Origin: JACQFZ01 sp045810625
GTDB taxonomy: Bacteria; Pseudomonadota; Gammaproteobacteria; Acidiferrobacterales; Sulfurifustaceae
DNA: 64,000 nt
Assembly: GCA_045810625.1 (NCBI GenBank)
Contig: JBJMVQ010000016.1
Location: forward strand, 23,110-87,109
Reading direction: 5' to 3'
Under the pieces are notes generated by a model. It had not been told where the DNA came from and searched no databases. It saw nothing but the letters and a program-made list of their open reading frames with translations. The translations under genes and the position numbers were made by a program. This document shows, in pieces, positions 20,078 through 29,288 of this stretch; position 1 is the first letter of the stretch, and each line of letters opens with the position of its first letter.

Positions 20078-20528
20078 GATCGGTGGCTCGGCGGCGCGGA
20101 CCGAGCCGGGCGACGTCTTGCTCGTCGAAGACAGTCCCACGGATGCGTTCATGATCCGCGAGATCCTGTCGCAACTGCAGGTGCAACACCGGCTGCACGT
20201 CGTGGAGGACGGAATAGAAGCGCTCGGGTTTCTGCGGCGCGAAGGCGCGTATCGAGACGCGCCGCGCCCCGATTTGATACTGCTCGATCTACAGCTTCCG
20301 CGTAAAAGCGGGCGGGAAGTGCTGACGGAGATCAAGGCGGACGAGAGCTTGCGCCTGATTCCGGTGGTGGTGCTGTCGAGCTCGCGCGCAGACGCCGATA
20401 TCGTGGCCGCCTATCGCGGCTTCGCCAATTCTTACGTGAGCAAACCCATCGATTACGACGAGTTTGCCGAAGCCCTGCGTCTCATCGAACGCTTTTGGCT
20501 CGGGCTTGCGATTCGGGTAAGGGAATAA
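20034..20528 (+). CDS. Single-domain response regulator (Rcp1-like)
   Basis: A 164-residue receiver with no output domain. It has the acidic pocket in DVLLVEDSPTDAFM, the phospho-acceptor Asp85 in LILLDLQLPRKSG, and the lysine in NSYVSKPIDYDEF. The long LPRKSGREVL segment and the link to a HisKA kinase of the DLQEP type match Rcp1-like regulators. The first ~25 residues overlap the kinase gene in another frame and may be dispensable. It ends 3 bases before the REC-GGDEF gene, so the three probably form one phosphorelay operon. Confidence 0.93.
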   Translation: MSQQHPSVTATRSAKIGGSAARTEPGDVLLVEDSPTDAFMIREILSQLQVQHRLHVVEDGIEALGFLRREGAYRDAPRPDLILLDLQLPRKSGREVLTEIKADESLRLIPVVVLSSSRADADIVAAYRGFANSYVSKPIDYDEFAEALRLIERFWLGLAIRVRE

Positions 20529-20531
20529 GAA

Positions 20532-21419
20532 ATGGAGGAAAAGGCGGTCAAGGTTTTATTGGTCGAGGACAGTCCGACCGATGCGCTGCTGCTCACGGAG
20601 GCGCTCGGCGACGAGCGCAGTATGCAATTCCGTACCGCGCACGCGGAAACGCTTGCCGACGCGATGAAGCGCCTGCAAGAGCAGGCGTTCGATCTCATTC
20701 TGCTCGATTTGGGTCTCCCCGACAGCCAGGGTCTGGAAACGTTCGCGCGCATGCACGATCACGTGCCGCAAATCCCGATCATCGTCTTGACCGGGCTCGA
20801 CGACGATGCGCTCGCGATTCAGGCCGTGAAGGAGGGCGCGCAGGATTTTCTAACGAAGGGTCGCGTCGACCGCTATTGGCTGGTGCGCAACATCCGGCAT
20901 GCGCTCGAGCGGCACCAGATGTATCTCGAAGTGCACGCGCTGTCGCTCACCGACGGATTGACCGGGCTGTACAACCGTCGCGGTTTCGTGACGCTCGCCG
21001 AGCAGCAGCTGAAGGTCGCTCGCCACTCCGGCCGCGGCCTGATTCTCGTGTATGCCGACCTTGATCGCCTCAAGTACATCAATGACACCTTCGGGCACCA
21101 GGCCGGCGACGAGGCGCTGGTACAGGCGGCCGAAATACTGGAGCGGACCTTTCGCGCGTCCGACATCCTCGGCCGCATCGGCGGCGACGAGTTCGCGGCA
21201 CTCGCGATCCGCGGCAGCGACGAGGGTGTGCAGGCGATTCCCGAGCGGTTGAAGCGCATGGTTGCGGAGCACAACACCGCCAAGCCGCGACCGTGGAAGC
21301 TCTCCATGAGCACGGGGGCGATGTACTTCGACCTACATGAGAGTCTGAGCATCGAGGAAATGATGCAGCGCGCCGACCGCGTGATGTACGAGCAAAAGCG
21401 TTCGCGGGCTCATCACTGA
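20532..21419 (+). CDS. Response-regulator diguanylate cyclase (REC-GGDEF)
   Basis: A 295-residue regulator that should make cyclic-di-GMP from two GTP when phosphorylated. The receiver (1-120) has VEDSPTDALL, Asp59 in LILLDLGLPDS and LTKG. The GGDEF domain begins SLTDGLTGLYNRRGF and carries an intact GGDEF at 217-221. An RxxD inhibitory site (Arg208-Asp211) lies exactly five residues upstream, so product feedback inhibition is expected. It follows the Rcp1-like regulator by 3 bases. With the upstream kinase this is a complete input-to-c-di-GMP module. Confidence 0.96.
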   Translation: MEEKAVKVLLVEDSPTDALLLTEALGDERSMQFRTAHAETLADAMKRLQEQAFDLILLDLGLPDSQGLETFARMHDHVPQIPIIVLTGLDDDALAIQAVKEGAQDFLTKGRVDRYWLVRNIRHALERHQMYLEVHALSLTDGLTGLYNRRGFVTLAEQQLKVARHSGRGLILVYADLDRLKYINDTFGHQAGDEALVQAAEILERTFRASDILGRIGGDEFAALAIRGSDEGVQAIPERLKRMVAEHNTAKPRPWKLSMSTGAMYFDLHESLSIEEMMQRADRVMYEQKRSRAHH

Positions 21420-21566
21420 CGCCGCTTCATTCACCGCGGCCCCGCGCCATCCCGCCCGACGTCCGCTTCCACACTCTCAGTCCGCTATTCTTGCCTTCGA
21501 CGGGGAATCACGTTAAAAGGCGTGTCCCGGGCGCGGGTGACGCGCCAATCTGCTAGAGGCCGAAGG

Positions 21567-22094
21567 ATGAAATCGAGGATCGCTGCATCGTTGTTGTTGC
21601 TGGCCGCAACGCTGACGGCCGGCGTGGCCGCATACGCCCAGGACCTGCGCGTCGGTTACGTCGACATGCGCCGCGTCATGACCGAGACGAAGTCGGGGAA
21701 GCGCGTGAAGGCGGAGCTCGAGAAAACGTTCAAGCAGCGTCAAGAGGCGCTTGCGCGCGATCAGGAGGAGCTGAAGAAGCTGCAAGAAGCCTACGAGAAA
21801 GACAAGTTGCTGCTTTCGGATGCGCAAAAACAATCGAAGCAGCGCGAATTCGACGATAAGATGCGGGCGTACCAGAAGTCGGCGTCCGAGGCGCAGCGCG
21901 AGATCGACCAGAAGCAGATCGAATACAGCCGCAAAGCCTTGCCCGAGGTACAGGCAATCATTCGCGATCTGGCCAAGGAGCAGAAACTCGTTCTCGTTTT
22001 CGAGAAACACGAAATGCCGGTGCTTTACTCCGTTGACGGGCCGGATCTAACCGACAAGGTGATCCAGCGACTGGACGCGAAGGGGGGAGGGTAG
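21567..22094 (+). CDS. skp: Periplasmic chaperone Skp/OmpH family
   Basis: A 175-residue exported protein that helps outer-membrane proteins cross the periplasm. ATG 21567 is preferred over an upstream GTG (21522) because it places a clean signal peptide at the N-terminus (LLLLAATLTAGVAAYA, cleavage near residue 25). The mature protein starts LRVGYVDMRRVM, the OmpH signature, followed by a long charged coiled coil (about 45-125) that forms the chaperone tentacles. The usual bamA-skp-lpxD setting is absent; here it lies between a cyclase and a phosphoesterase gene. Confidence 0.88.
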   Translation: MKSRIAASLLLLAATLTAGVAAYAQDLRVGYVDMRRVMTETKSGKRVKAELEKTFKQRQEALARDQEELKKLQEAYEKDKLLLSDAQKQSKQREFDDKMRAYQKSASEAQREIDQKQIEYSRKALPEVQAIIRDLAKEQKLVLVFEKHEMPVLYSVDGPDLTDKVIQRLDAKGGG

Positions 22095-22296
22095 TAGTAG
22101 TCGCAAGTGGGCTGCGGTTGCTTCGGCCGCCGCGCAGCCGCGAAGTAGTGCCCTCGATACGCCGTGGTCTCTTCCCGAATCCGATTTTTGCCGATGACCG
22201 TAGCCGGACAGGGTGATGTCCGGCCGGTCGCATTGCATCGAGTGCGAGCGCGCCGCGAAACGTTGCGCTATGCTGATGACGGCTGCGTAACGATCA

Positions 22297-23316
22297 ATGA
22301 AAACCGAATTGTCCATCGCGGGTATCCCTCCCCTGGTCGAAGCGGGCGCGGGCGACGAAGTCACCGATCGCCCCGACCCCGTGGGCTCGCTTGTCGAGCT
22401 CTCACACCGCATCGGGCGTGCGCACGTGCGCGAGCGGCTGGCGCGTGAACACGCGCACGAGCAGCGCGTACGACGCCGTTTCGGTACGCGTTTCTTCTAT
22501 GCCGAGGACGCGTTCTCCGCGCCCGGTGTGATTCGCGCGGGCCTGCGCCTCGCCGGTTTGTACGCGCGCGCGCGGCGCAATGCACGCGCGCTCACGGTGC
22601 GGGAAAATGTCGTTGCGTTGGCCGGGCTGCCGCGCGTGTTCGACGGCTTCACGTTGCTGCAGATCAGCGATCCGCATCTGGACCTCGGTCCCGATATCCC
22701 GGACATTCTTGTCGAATGTCTTGCCCCGCTCGCGTACGACGCCTGCGTGCTGACCGGCGACTACCGCGCGCGCACGTTCGGGCCCTTGGAACCGACGCTC
22801 GCGGCGATGGCGCGCGTGCGGCCGCATCTCGAGGCGCCCGTTTATGCGGTGCTGGGCAATCACGACAGCATTCGCCTGGTTCCCGAGATCGAACGCCTCG
22901 GCATTCGTGTGCTGCTGAATGAGGCGGTCACGCTGGAACGAGACGGATACTCGCTCTATCTCGCCGGCATCGAGGACGCGCACCACTACCGGATGCACGA
23001 TTTCGAGAAAGCCGCGCGCGGCATTCCGGCGAACGCGCCGGCGCTGCTGCTGTCGCATACACCCGAGGTTTACCGCGAGGCTGAACGCGCGGGCTTTCGC
23101 TTCATGCTGAGCGGCCACACGCACGGGGGGCAGATCTGTCTTCCCGGCGGCTTTCCCCTGATCATCGACGCCGATTGCCCGCGCCGCTTCGCGCGCGGCG
23201 CGTGGCGTTATCGCGACTTGATCGGCTACACGTCGGTTGGGTCGGGGACGTCGATCGCCGACGTCCGGCTCAATTGCCCGCCCGAAGTGACGCTGCATCG
23301 CTTGCGCACCGTTTGA
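22297..23316 (+). CDS. Calcineurin-like metallophosphoesterase (YkuE/YaeI type)
   Basis: A 339-residue protein. The N-terminal ~100 residues are basic and rich in Arg/Ala without a clear signal sequence. The catalytic part has the full metallophosphoesterase motif series: ISDPHLD, LTGDYRAR, LGNHDSIR, LLLSHTPEV and SGHTHGGQICLPG. The third position of the GDx motif is Tyr, where Phe or Leu is commoner. Members of this group cleave phosphodiesters such as lipid intermediates (UDP-diacylglucosamine-like) in the cell envelope, but the substrate here is unknown. It stands alone on the plus strand. Confidence 0.88.
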   Translation: MKTELSIAGIPPLVEAGAGDEVTDRPDPVGSLVELSHRIGRAHVRERLAREHAHEQRVRRRFGTRFFYAEDAFSAPGVIRAGLRLAGLYARARRNARALTVRENVVALAGLPRVFDGFTLLQISDPHLDLGPDIPDILVECLAPLAYDACVLTGDYRARTFGPLEPTLAAMARVRPHLEAPVYAVLGNHDSIRLVPEIERLGIRVLLNEAVTLERDGYSLYLAGIEDAHHYRMHDFEKAARGIPANAPALLLSHTPEVYREAERAGFRFMLSGHTHGGQICLPGGFPLIIDADCPRRFARGAWRYRDLIGYTSVGSGTSIADVRLNCPPEVTLHRLRTV

Positions 23317-23440
23317 TTCCGCGCTTCAACGGCGACGCACGCCGCTGCGGCGGCCGATTTCCGAACGAATCGCCGTTGATCGCGTTGCGCGTTTATGAGC
23401 GCGGGCAACATCACGTTAGCAAGACCCGATTAGATTGTTT

Positions 23441-23516
23441 ACCGCAGAGGACACAGAGGACGCGGAGGAAAAGCAAGAGAATCGTAACACTCTCTGCGTT
23501 CTCCGCGTCCTCTGCG
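23441..23516. repeat. Dispersed palindromic repeat, CCGCAGAGGACGC family, short copy
   Basis: The left arm begins ACCGCAGAGGACACAGAGGA and the right arm ends CCGCGTCCTCTGCG. The arms are imperfect inverted copies separated by about 25 bases. Related copies lie at 32425-32665 and 51024-51084. It sits between the 3' ends of the phosphoesterase and lptE genes, where a hairpin could protect or end both transcripts. Confidence 0.7.
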
Positions 23517-23535
23517 ATGAAATTAAATATTTCCT

Positions 23536-24078
23536 TTATTGATTCGGCGTGGTCGCGGCGCGCGCGAGTCGGCGCACGATCTGTTGCGCGGCGTCGACGC
23601 GCAGGTCGCGCAGCAACTCGCGCTCTTCCCTTTCCTTGGCCAGCACCTGGTTCGGATCGAAGCTGTAGTCGCGCTGCAAACGGATCGTCTGCTGCGCTAC
23701 CGGCTGTGGACCATCGATTCGGAAGCTCACGGAATAGCGCAACGTGTATTCCGACGCCTTGGCGGTCGTGGTACGGACCGCCGCGACCTGGCTGTCGACG
23801 CGCTCCTCGAGCAGCGTCAGCGTCGGCACCGTGCCGGTCTCGACGACGTGCGCTCCATTCGCACTGAGCACATTGCGGACCGCGACGGCGATCGGTGCGT
23901 TGGCTGCACCGCCTGTCTGCACGACGCGCAGCGTCGAGATCGACGCCGGAAGCACTGCCGATCCGCCGACTCCCCGCAGATGAAATCCGCACCCCGCCGC
24001 GGCGACCATCGCGAGCGCGACGGCACTCGTCTGGGCGACGTGGACGATTCGCCGGCGCACGGCTCGCGCGGTTTTCAC
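23536..24078 (-). CDS. lptE: LPS-assembly lipoprotein LptE
   Basis: LptE plugs the LptD barrel in the outer membrane and is needed to insert lipopolysaccharide. The 180-residue product has a basic N-terminus, a hydrophobic stretch and a lipobox ending AAGC at Cys30, followed directly by GFHLRG, the most conserved start of mature LptE. The start is GTG at 24078, 3 bases after the leuS stop, so leuS and lptE form an operon, the standard gammaproteobacterial order. No holA follows. Confidence 0.93.
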   Translation of the reverse strand: MKTARAVRRRIVHVAQTSAVALAMVAAAGCGFHLRGVGGSAVLPASISTLRVVQTGGAANAPIAVAVRNVLSANGAHVVETGTVPTLTLLEERVDSQVAAVRTTTAKASEYTLRYSVSFRIDGPQPVAQQTIRLQRDYSFDPNQVLAKEREERELLRDLRVDAAQQIVRRLARAATTPNQ

Positions 24079-24081
24079 GGG

Positions 24082-26718
24082 TCAAACCACGACATTGACG
24101 AGCTTGCCGGGCACGACGATCACCTTTCTTACCGGCTTGCCGGCGACGTGGCGCGCCACCGCATCGTCCGCCAACACCAGCTCGCGTATCCGGGCCTCCG
24201 CGGCATCCGCCGGGACCGGCACGCGCGCGCGTAGCTTGCCGTTGACCTGCACCACGATTTCGACCGTATCCTGCACGAGCGCGGTTTCGTCGTGAGTCGG
24301 CCAGGCGGCGCGTGAGATGTCATCGCCAAAGCCGAGCTCGCGCCACAGTACGTGCGTGATGTGCGGCGTGATGGGTGACAAGAGTCGAAGCAGAATGCTC
24401 AACCCCTCGGTGATCAGCGCCTGCCCGACCGGTTGATTTTTTGTTCCCGCCGAAACCTTACCGGCGAGCGGCAGCTTCTCGAGCGCGTTGAGGATCTTCA
24501 TCGCGGCTGATGCGACCGTGTTGAACTGAAGGCGCTGGAAATCCGCGTTCGCCTGCTTGAGCGCGAGATGAATTTCACGCCGCGCGGCTCGCTGTTCATC
24601 GGCGGCCTGAGACCAGTCGATGGTCTCGGCCGACAGCTTCGCGTCCACGAAGCCGCTGCTTTCGGCCGCAAGACTCCACAATCGCTTCAAGAAGCGAAAC
24701 GAACCTTCGACGCCGGAATCGGACCATTCGAGCGTGTGCTCGGGCGGTGCGGTGAAAATCACGAAAAAGCGCGCGGTGTCCGCGCCGTACTGCTCGATCA
24801 ACGCCTGCGGGTCGACGCCGTTGTTCTTCGACTTCGACATCGTACCCAACCCGTCCCACTCGACCGGCTGGCCGTCTGAACGCAACACCGCACCCACGCG
24901 GTTGCCCTTGTCGTCGTACTTCACGTCGACGTCGGCCGGGTTGTAATAGACGATGCGGCCCGAAGCGGGTTTGCGGTAATAAATATGGTTGAGCACCATG
25001 CCCTGCGTGAGCAGGCGTTCGAACGGCTCGGCGTAGCCGACGAGACCCAGATCGCGCATCGCTTTGGTCCAGAAGCGCGAGTAGAGCAAGTGTAGGATCG
25101 CGTGCTCGATGCCGCCGATGTACTGATCCACGGGCAGCCAGTAGCGCACGCGCTCGTCCACCATGGCATCGTCGTTGTCTGGGCACGCGTAGCGCGCGTA
25201 GTACCACGCCGAGTCGACGAAGGTATCCATCGTGTCGGTCTCGCGCCGCGCCGCGGCGCCGCAGCGCGGACACCTGCAGTTCAGAAAATCGGCCCGCTTG
25301 TTGAGCGGATTGCCGGTGCCGTCCGGCACGCAATCCTCCGGCAGCACGACGGGGAGCTGATCGTCCGGCACCGGCACGTCGCCGCACCGCTCGCAGTGGA
25401 TGATCGGAATCGGACAGCCCCAGTAGCGCTGACGCGAGATGCCCCAATCGCGCAACCGCCACTGCACCTGTTTGTCGCCAAGGTCTTTCGTCTTGAGATC
25501 CGCCGCGATGGCGTCGACCGCCGCTTCGTAGCGGAGACCGTTGTACTTGCCGGAGTTCACGCAGCGGCCGTTTTCTTTGTCGGCGTACCATTCCTGGTAG
25601 CCCTCGGTCGTGAACGCTTGGCCGCCGACGTCGATCACTTGTTTGATCGGCAAGCCGTACCTCTTGGCGAAGTGAAAGTCGCGCTCATCGTGTCCGGGCA
25701 CACCCATCACCGCGCCCTCGCCGTACCCCATGAGCACGTAGTTGCCGACCCAAACCGGAACGGCTTCGCCCGTCAGCGGGTGCGTCACGTTCAAACCGGT
25801 CGGCATGCCTTTCTTTTCCATCGTGGCAAGGTCGGCTTCCATCACGGTGCCGCGTTTGCACTCTTCGATGAACGCCGCGAGCGCCGGATTGTTGCGCGCG
25901 GCGTAGGTCGCAAGCGGATGCTCGGCCGCGACGGCGCAGAACGTCACGCCCATGATCGTGTCCGCGCGGGTGGTGAACACCCAAAGCTTTTCGTCGCGTC
26001 CTTCGAGACGGTAGGGAAACGCGAAGCGTACGCCCACGCTTCGGCCGATCCAGTTCGCCTGCATCGAGCGCACGCGCTCCGGCCATTCGGGTAGCTGCGC
26101 GAGCGCGTCGAGCAGCTCCTGCGCGTAGGCGGTGATGCGCAGGTAATACATCGGTATCTCGCGCTTTTCGACCAGCGCGCCGGTGCGCCAGCCGCGGCCG
26201 TCGATCACCTGCTCGTTCGCGAGCACGGTCTGGTCGACCGGGTCCCAGTTCACCACGCCGCTCTTCTTGTAAGCGAGGCCTTTTTCGAGCAGACGCAGGA
26301 ACAGCCACTGGTTCCACTTGTAGTAGTCCGGCTTGCACGTCGCCAGCTCGCGCGTCCAGTCAATGGCGAAGCCGAGCGATTGGAGCTGCTTCTTCATGTA
26401 CGCGATGTTGTCGTAGGTCCATCTTGCCGGCGGCACGCGGTTCGCCATCGCTGCGTTTTCCGCCGGAAGCCCGAAAGCGTCCCAGCCCATCGGCTGCAGG
26501 ACGTTGTAGCCCTGCATGCGCCGCTGCCGGCTGATGACGTCGCCGATGGTGTAGTTGCGCACGTGTCCCATGTGCAGTTTCCCGGAGGGATACGGGAACA
26601 TGGAGAGGCAATAGTATTTGGGGCGCGCCGTGTCCTCGATCGCCCGAAACGCCCGGTTGCGCTCCCAGTCGGCCTGCGCCTTTTGCTCCACTTCGCTTGG
26701 CAGATAACGCGGGTTCAT
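24082..26718 (-). CDS. leuS: Leucyl-tRNA synthetase
   Basis: A class I aminoacyl-tRNA synthetase charging tRNA-Leu, 878 residues from ATG 26718. It has the HIGH motif as HMGH (SGKLHMGHVRNYTIGD), the editing (CP1) domain around residues 220-420, paired zinc-type cysteines in HCERCGDVPVP and NCRCPRCGAA, and the catalytic KMSKS loop as TMSKSKNNG. A C-terminal anticodon-binding region ends in VVQVNGKLRARVPVP. An in-frame GTG 24 bases upstream (26742) would add 8 residues; neither start has a strong ribosome site, and the shorter form matches the usual beginning of the family. Confidence 0.97.
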   Translation of the reverse strand: MNPRYLPSEVEQKAQADWERNRAFRAIEDTARPKYYCLSMFPYPSGKLHMGHVRNYTIGDVISRQRRMQGYNVLQPMGWDAFGLPAENAAMANRVPPARWTYDNIAYMKKQLQSLGFAIDWTRELATCKPDYYKWNQWLFLRLLEKGLAYKKSGVVNWDPVDQTVLANEQVIDGRGWRTGALVEKREIPMYYLRITAYAQELLDALAQLPEWPERVRSMQANWIGRSVGVRFAFPYRLEGRDEKLWVFTTRADTIMGVTFCAVAAEHPLATYAARNNPALAAFIEECKRGTVMEADLATMEKKGMPTGLNVTHPLTGEAVPVWVGNYVLMGYGEGAVMGVPGHDERDFHFAKRYGLPIKQVIDVGGQAFTTEGYQEWYADKENGRCVNSGKYNGLRYEAAVDAIAADLKTKDLGDKQVQWRLRDWGISRQRYWGCPIPIIHCERCGDVPVPDDQLPVVLPEDCVPDGTGNPLNKRADFLNCRCPRCGAAARRETDTMDTFVDSAWYYARYACPDNDDAMVDERVRYWLPVDQYIGGIEHAILHLLYSRFWTKAMRDLGLVGYAEPFERLLTQGMVLNHIYYRKPASGRIVYYNPADVDVKYDDKGNRVGAVLRSDGQPVEWDGLGTMSKSKNNGVDPQALIEQYGADTARFFVIFTAPPEHTLEWSDSGVEGSFRFLKRLWSLAAESSGFVDAKLSAETIDWSQAADEQRAARREIHLALKQANADFQRLQFNTVASAAMKILNALEKLPLAGKVSAGTKNQPVGQALITEGLSILLRLLSPITPHITHVLWRELGFGDDISRAAWPTHDETALVQDTVEIVVQVNGKLRARVPVPADAAEARIRELVLADDAVARHVAGKPVRKVIVVPGKLVNVVV

Positions 26719-26896
26719 TGCGATGGCTTCGACACCGTTCACTGAAAGGGGCGAAGAATACCGTAACGGGCGCGTGGGTGACTACCGCAGCGCCCCGTTC
26801 ATCGAGACGCCGCCGCGGGGGGAGCCGAAACTTGCCGGGATGGAATTTTCCGCCGCTTCCCGATATAGAGATGGCCGGCGCCTGCGGCTGAGAACG

Positions 26897-27394
26897 ATGA
26901 CCTTCGGCGATTTGCTCGTCTACCTCGAATTACTGCTACTCCTCGGTGTCGCGAACGGTACGCCGCTTTTTACCAATACGCTGCTGCGTCGTCGTTTCAA
27001 CCGCCCGCTCGACGGCGGGACCCTATTCGTCGACGGTCGTCCGCTGTTCGGACCCTCCAAGACGGTCCGGGGGGTTGTCGTGGCGCTTATCCTCACGCCG
27101 CTCGCCGCCGTGGTGCTCGGGCTCGGCGCTGTCGGTGGGCTGCTGATTGCGCTCTTCGCGATGATCGGCGATCTCTTCTCGAGCTTTACCAAGCGCCGCC
27201 TGGGCCGGCATTCGAGCAGCCAGGCGTTGGGACTCGATCAGATCCCGGAAAGCCTGTTTCCGCTGATCGCCGTGCGGGAACGTTACGATCTCGACGCCGT
27301 CGAAATCGCGGCGCTGGTCGTCGTGTTCGTCGTGCTCGAGCTGATCTTGTCGCGGGTGCTGTTCCGCCTGCGACTGCGCGATCAGCCGTACTGA
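26897..27394 (+). CDS. CDP-archaeol synthase-like membrane protein (CarS/DUF46)
   Basis: A 165-residue integral membrane protein with about four hydrophobic helices. It carries the CarS family motifs: FGPSKTVRG (51-59), IGDLFSSFTKRRLG (90-103) and LDQIPES (113-119). In archaea CarS transfers CTP to digeranylgeranylglyceryl phosphate to make CDP-archaeol, and the fold is related to bacterial CdsA. Bacteria carrying this family have ordinary lipids, so the substrate may be another polyprenyl or lipid phosphate. The frame extends 174 bases upstream, but ATG 26897 places the first helix at the N-terminus. Divergent from leuS, convergent with ettA. Confidence 0.82.
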   Translation: MTFGDLLVYLELLLLLGVANGTPLFTNTLLRRRFNRPLDGGTLFVDGRPLFGPSKTVRGVVVALILTPLAAVVLGLGAVGGLLIALFAMIGDLFSSFTKRRLGRHSSSQALGLDQIPESLFPLIAVRERYDLDAVEIAALVVVFVVLELILSRVLFRLRLRDQPY

Positions 27395-27477
27395 TGCAGC
27401 ACCGCGGCGGCTCGGTTTTACCCCGACCGGGCCACGCGCTCATAAGGGGTCGATGCGCCGCGCCCCGACTCGGCGGC

Positions 27478-29154
27478 TCAGTGCACCAGCTTCTTGTACT
27501 TGATCCGGTGCGGTTGCTCGGCTTCTTCGCCGTAACGACGCTTGCGGTCGGCTTCGTAGTCGGCGTAGTTGCCCTCGAACCAGACGACCTTGCTATCGCC
27601 TTCGAACGCGAGGATGTGTGTCGCGATGCGGTCGAGAAACCAGCGATCGTGCGAGATCACCACCGCGCAGCCGCCGAAGTCGAGCAGCGCGTCTTCGAGC
27701 GCGCGCAGCGTGTCGACGTCGAGATCGTTGGTCGGCTCGTCGAGCAGCAGCAGGTTACCACCGCTCTTCAGGAGCTTCGCGAGATGCACGCGGTTGCGCT
27801 CGCCGCCTGAGAGGTCCTTAACGAATTTCTGCTGATCGGCACCGCGAAAATTGAATCGACCGCAATAAGCGCGCGATGGCACTTCCTGCTTGCCGAGCAG
27901 AATGTTGTCGTGGCCGTCGGAGATTTCTTCCCAGACGGTCTTGTTGCCGTCGAGCAAGTCGCGCGACTGATCGACGTACGCGAGCTTCACCGTCGGACCG
28001 ACGCGCAGCTCGCCGCTGTCCGGCTTTTCCTGCCCGACGATCATGCGGAACAGCGTCGTTTTGCCCGCGCCGTTCGGTCCGATGACGCCGACGATGCCGC
28101 CGCGCGGCAGGCTGAAGTTGAGATTGTCGATGAGCAGGCGGTCGCCGAATCCTTTGCTCAGGTTCTTCGCTTCGACCACCAAATCGCCGAGGCGCGGTCC
28201 GGCGGGGAGGAAGATTTCCTTGGTCTCGTTGCGCTTCTGGTATTCCTGCGATGCGAGCTCTTCGTAGCGCGCGAGACGCGCTTTGCTCTTCGCGTGCCGG
28301 CCTTTCGGATTGGTGCGCACCCATTCGAGCTCTTCTTTCATCGCTTTGACGCGCGCGGTCTCCTGCTTCTCCTCGATCTCGAGGCGCTTCTCTTTCTGTT
28401 CGAGCCACGAGGAGTAGTTGCCCTTCCACGGAATGCCGTGGCCGCGGTCGAGCTCCAAAATCCAGCCGGCCACGTTGTCGAGGAAATAGCGGTCGTGCGT
28501 GACGGCGACGACGGTGCCGGGATAGTCGTGCAGGAACCGTTCGAGCCACGCGACCGACTCGGCGTCGAGATGGTTGGTCGGCTCATCGAGCAGCAGCATG
28601 TCCGGTTGCGACAAGAGCAGCCGGCACAGCGCGACGCGCCGGCGCTCGCCGCCCGAGAGCTTTGTCACGTCCGCGTCCCACGGCGGCAGGCGCAGCGCGT
28701 CGGCGGCGATTTCGAGCTTGCGTTCGAGCTCCCACGCCCCGGCGGCGTCGATTTTCTCCTGCAATCTTGCCTGCTTTTCGAGCAGCTTCTCCATCTCGGT
28801 GTCGGACATCGGGTCGCCGAACTTCATGGAGATTTCGTTGAACTCATCGAGCAGCTTCTTCGTCGCCGCGACGGCTTCTTCGACGTTGCCGCGTACGTCT
28901 TTGTTTGGATCGAGCTGCGGTTCTTGCGGCAGGAAACCGACGTAGGTGCCGGGCTGCGGCCTCGCTTCGCCCTCGTAGTTGCTGTCGACCCCCGCCATGA
29001 TGCGCAGCAGGGTCGACTTGCCCGCACCGTTCAGGCCGAGCACGCCGATCTTGGCGCCCGGGAAAAACGACAACGAAATGTCCCGCAAGATCTCGCGCTT
29101 GGGCGGCACGATCTTCGAGACGCGATGCATGGTGAATATGTATTGACCGGACAT
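27478..29154 (-). CDS. ettA: Energy-dependent translational throttle protein EttA (ABC-F)
   Basis: A 558-residue soluble ABC-F ATPase that binds the ribosomal E site and gates the first elongation step according to ATP/ADP. Two ABC cassettes are present: Walker A GLNGAGKST with signature KLSGGERRRVA, and GPNGAGKTT with DLSGGERNRVHLAK. They are joined by the charged linker (about 240-310) that includes the P-site-tRNA-interaction motif. The start MSGQYIFTMHRVSK is close to the usual EttA beginning. Single-gene unit convergent with the CarS-like gene. Confidence 0.97.
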   Translation of the reverse strand: MSGQYIFTMHRVSKIVPPKREILRDISLSFFPGAKIGVLGLNGAGKSTLLRIMAGVDSNYEGEARPQPGTYVGFLPQEPQLDPNKDVRGNVEEAVAATKKLLDEFNEISMKFGDPMSDTEMEKLLEKQARLQEKIDAAGAWELERKLEIAADALRLPPWDADVTKLSGGERRRVALCRLLLSQPDMLLLDEPTNHLDAESVAWLERFLHDYPGTVVAVTHDRYFLDNVAGWILELDRGHGIPWKGNYSSWLEQKEKRLEIEEKQETARVKAMKEELEWVRTNPKGRHAKSKARLARYEELASQEYQKRNETKEIFLPAGPRLGDLVVEAKNLSKGFGDRLLIDNLNFSLPRGGIVGVIGPNGAGKTTLFRMIVGQEKPDSGELRVGPTVKLAYVDQSRDLLDGNKTVWEEISDGHDNILLGKQEVPSRAYCGRFNFRGADQQKFVKDLSGGERNRVHLAKLLKSGGNLLLLDEPTNDLDVDTLRALEDALLDFGGCAVVISHDRWFLDRIATHILAFEGDSKVVWFEGNYADYEADRKRRYGEEAEQPHRIKYKKLVH

Positions 29155-29288
29155 GATGGCGGTTGCGCGACGTAAAGGTTGAGTCGGATTGAATGGCTCG
29201 CTTCGGACACCGGAGTCCGCAGAAACAGCCGCGCCGGATGCCCGTGCAAGACGATAACGAATCAGTATGGCGTTTTACGGGAGAGAGC

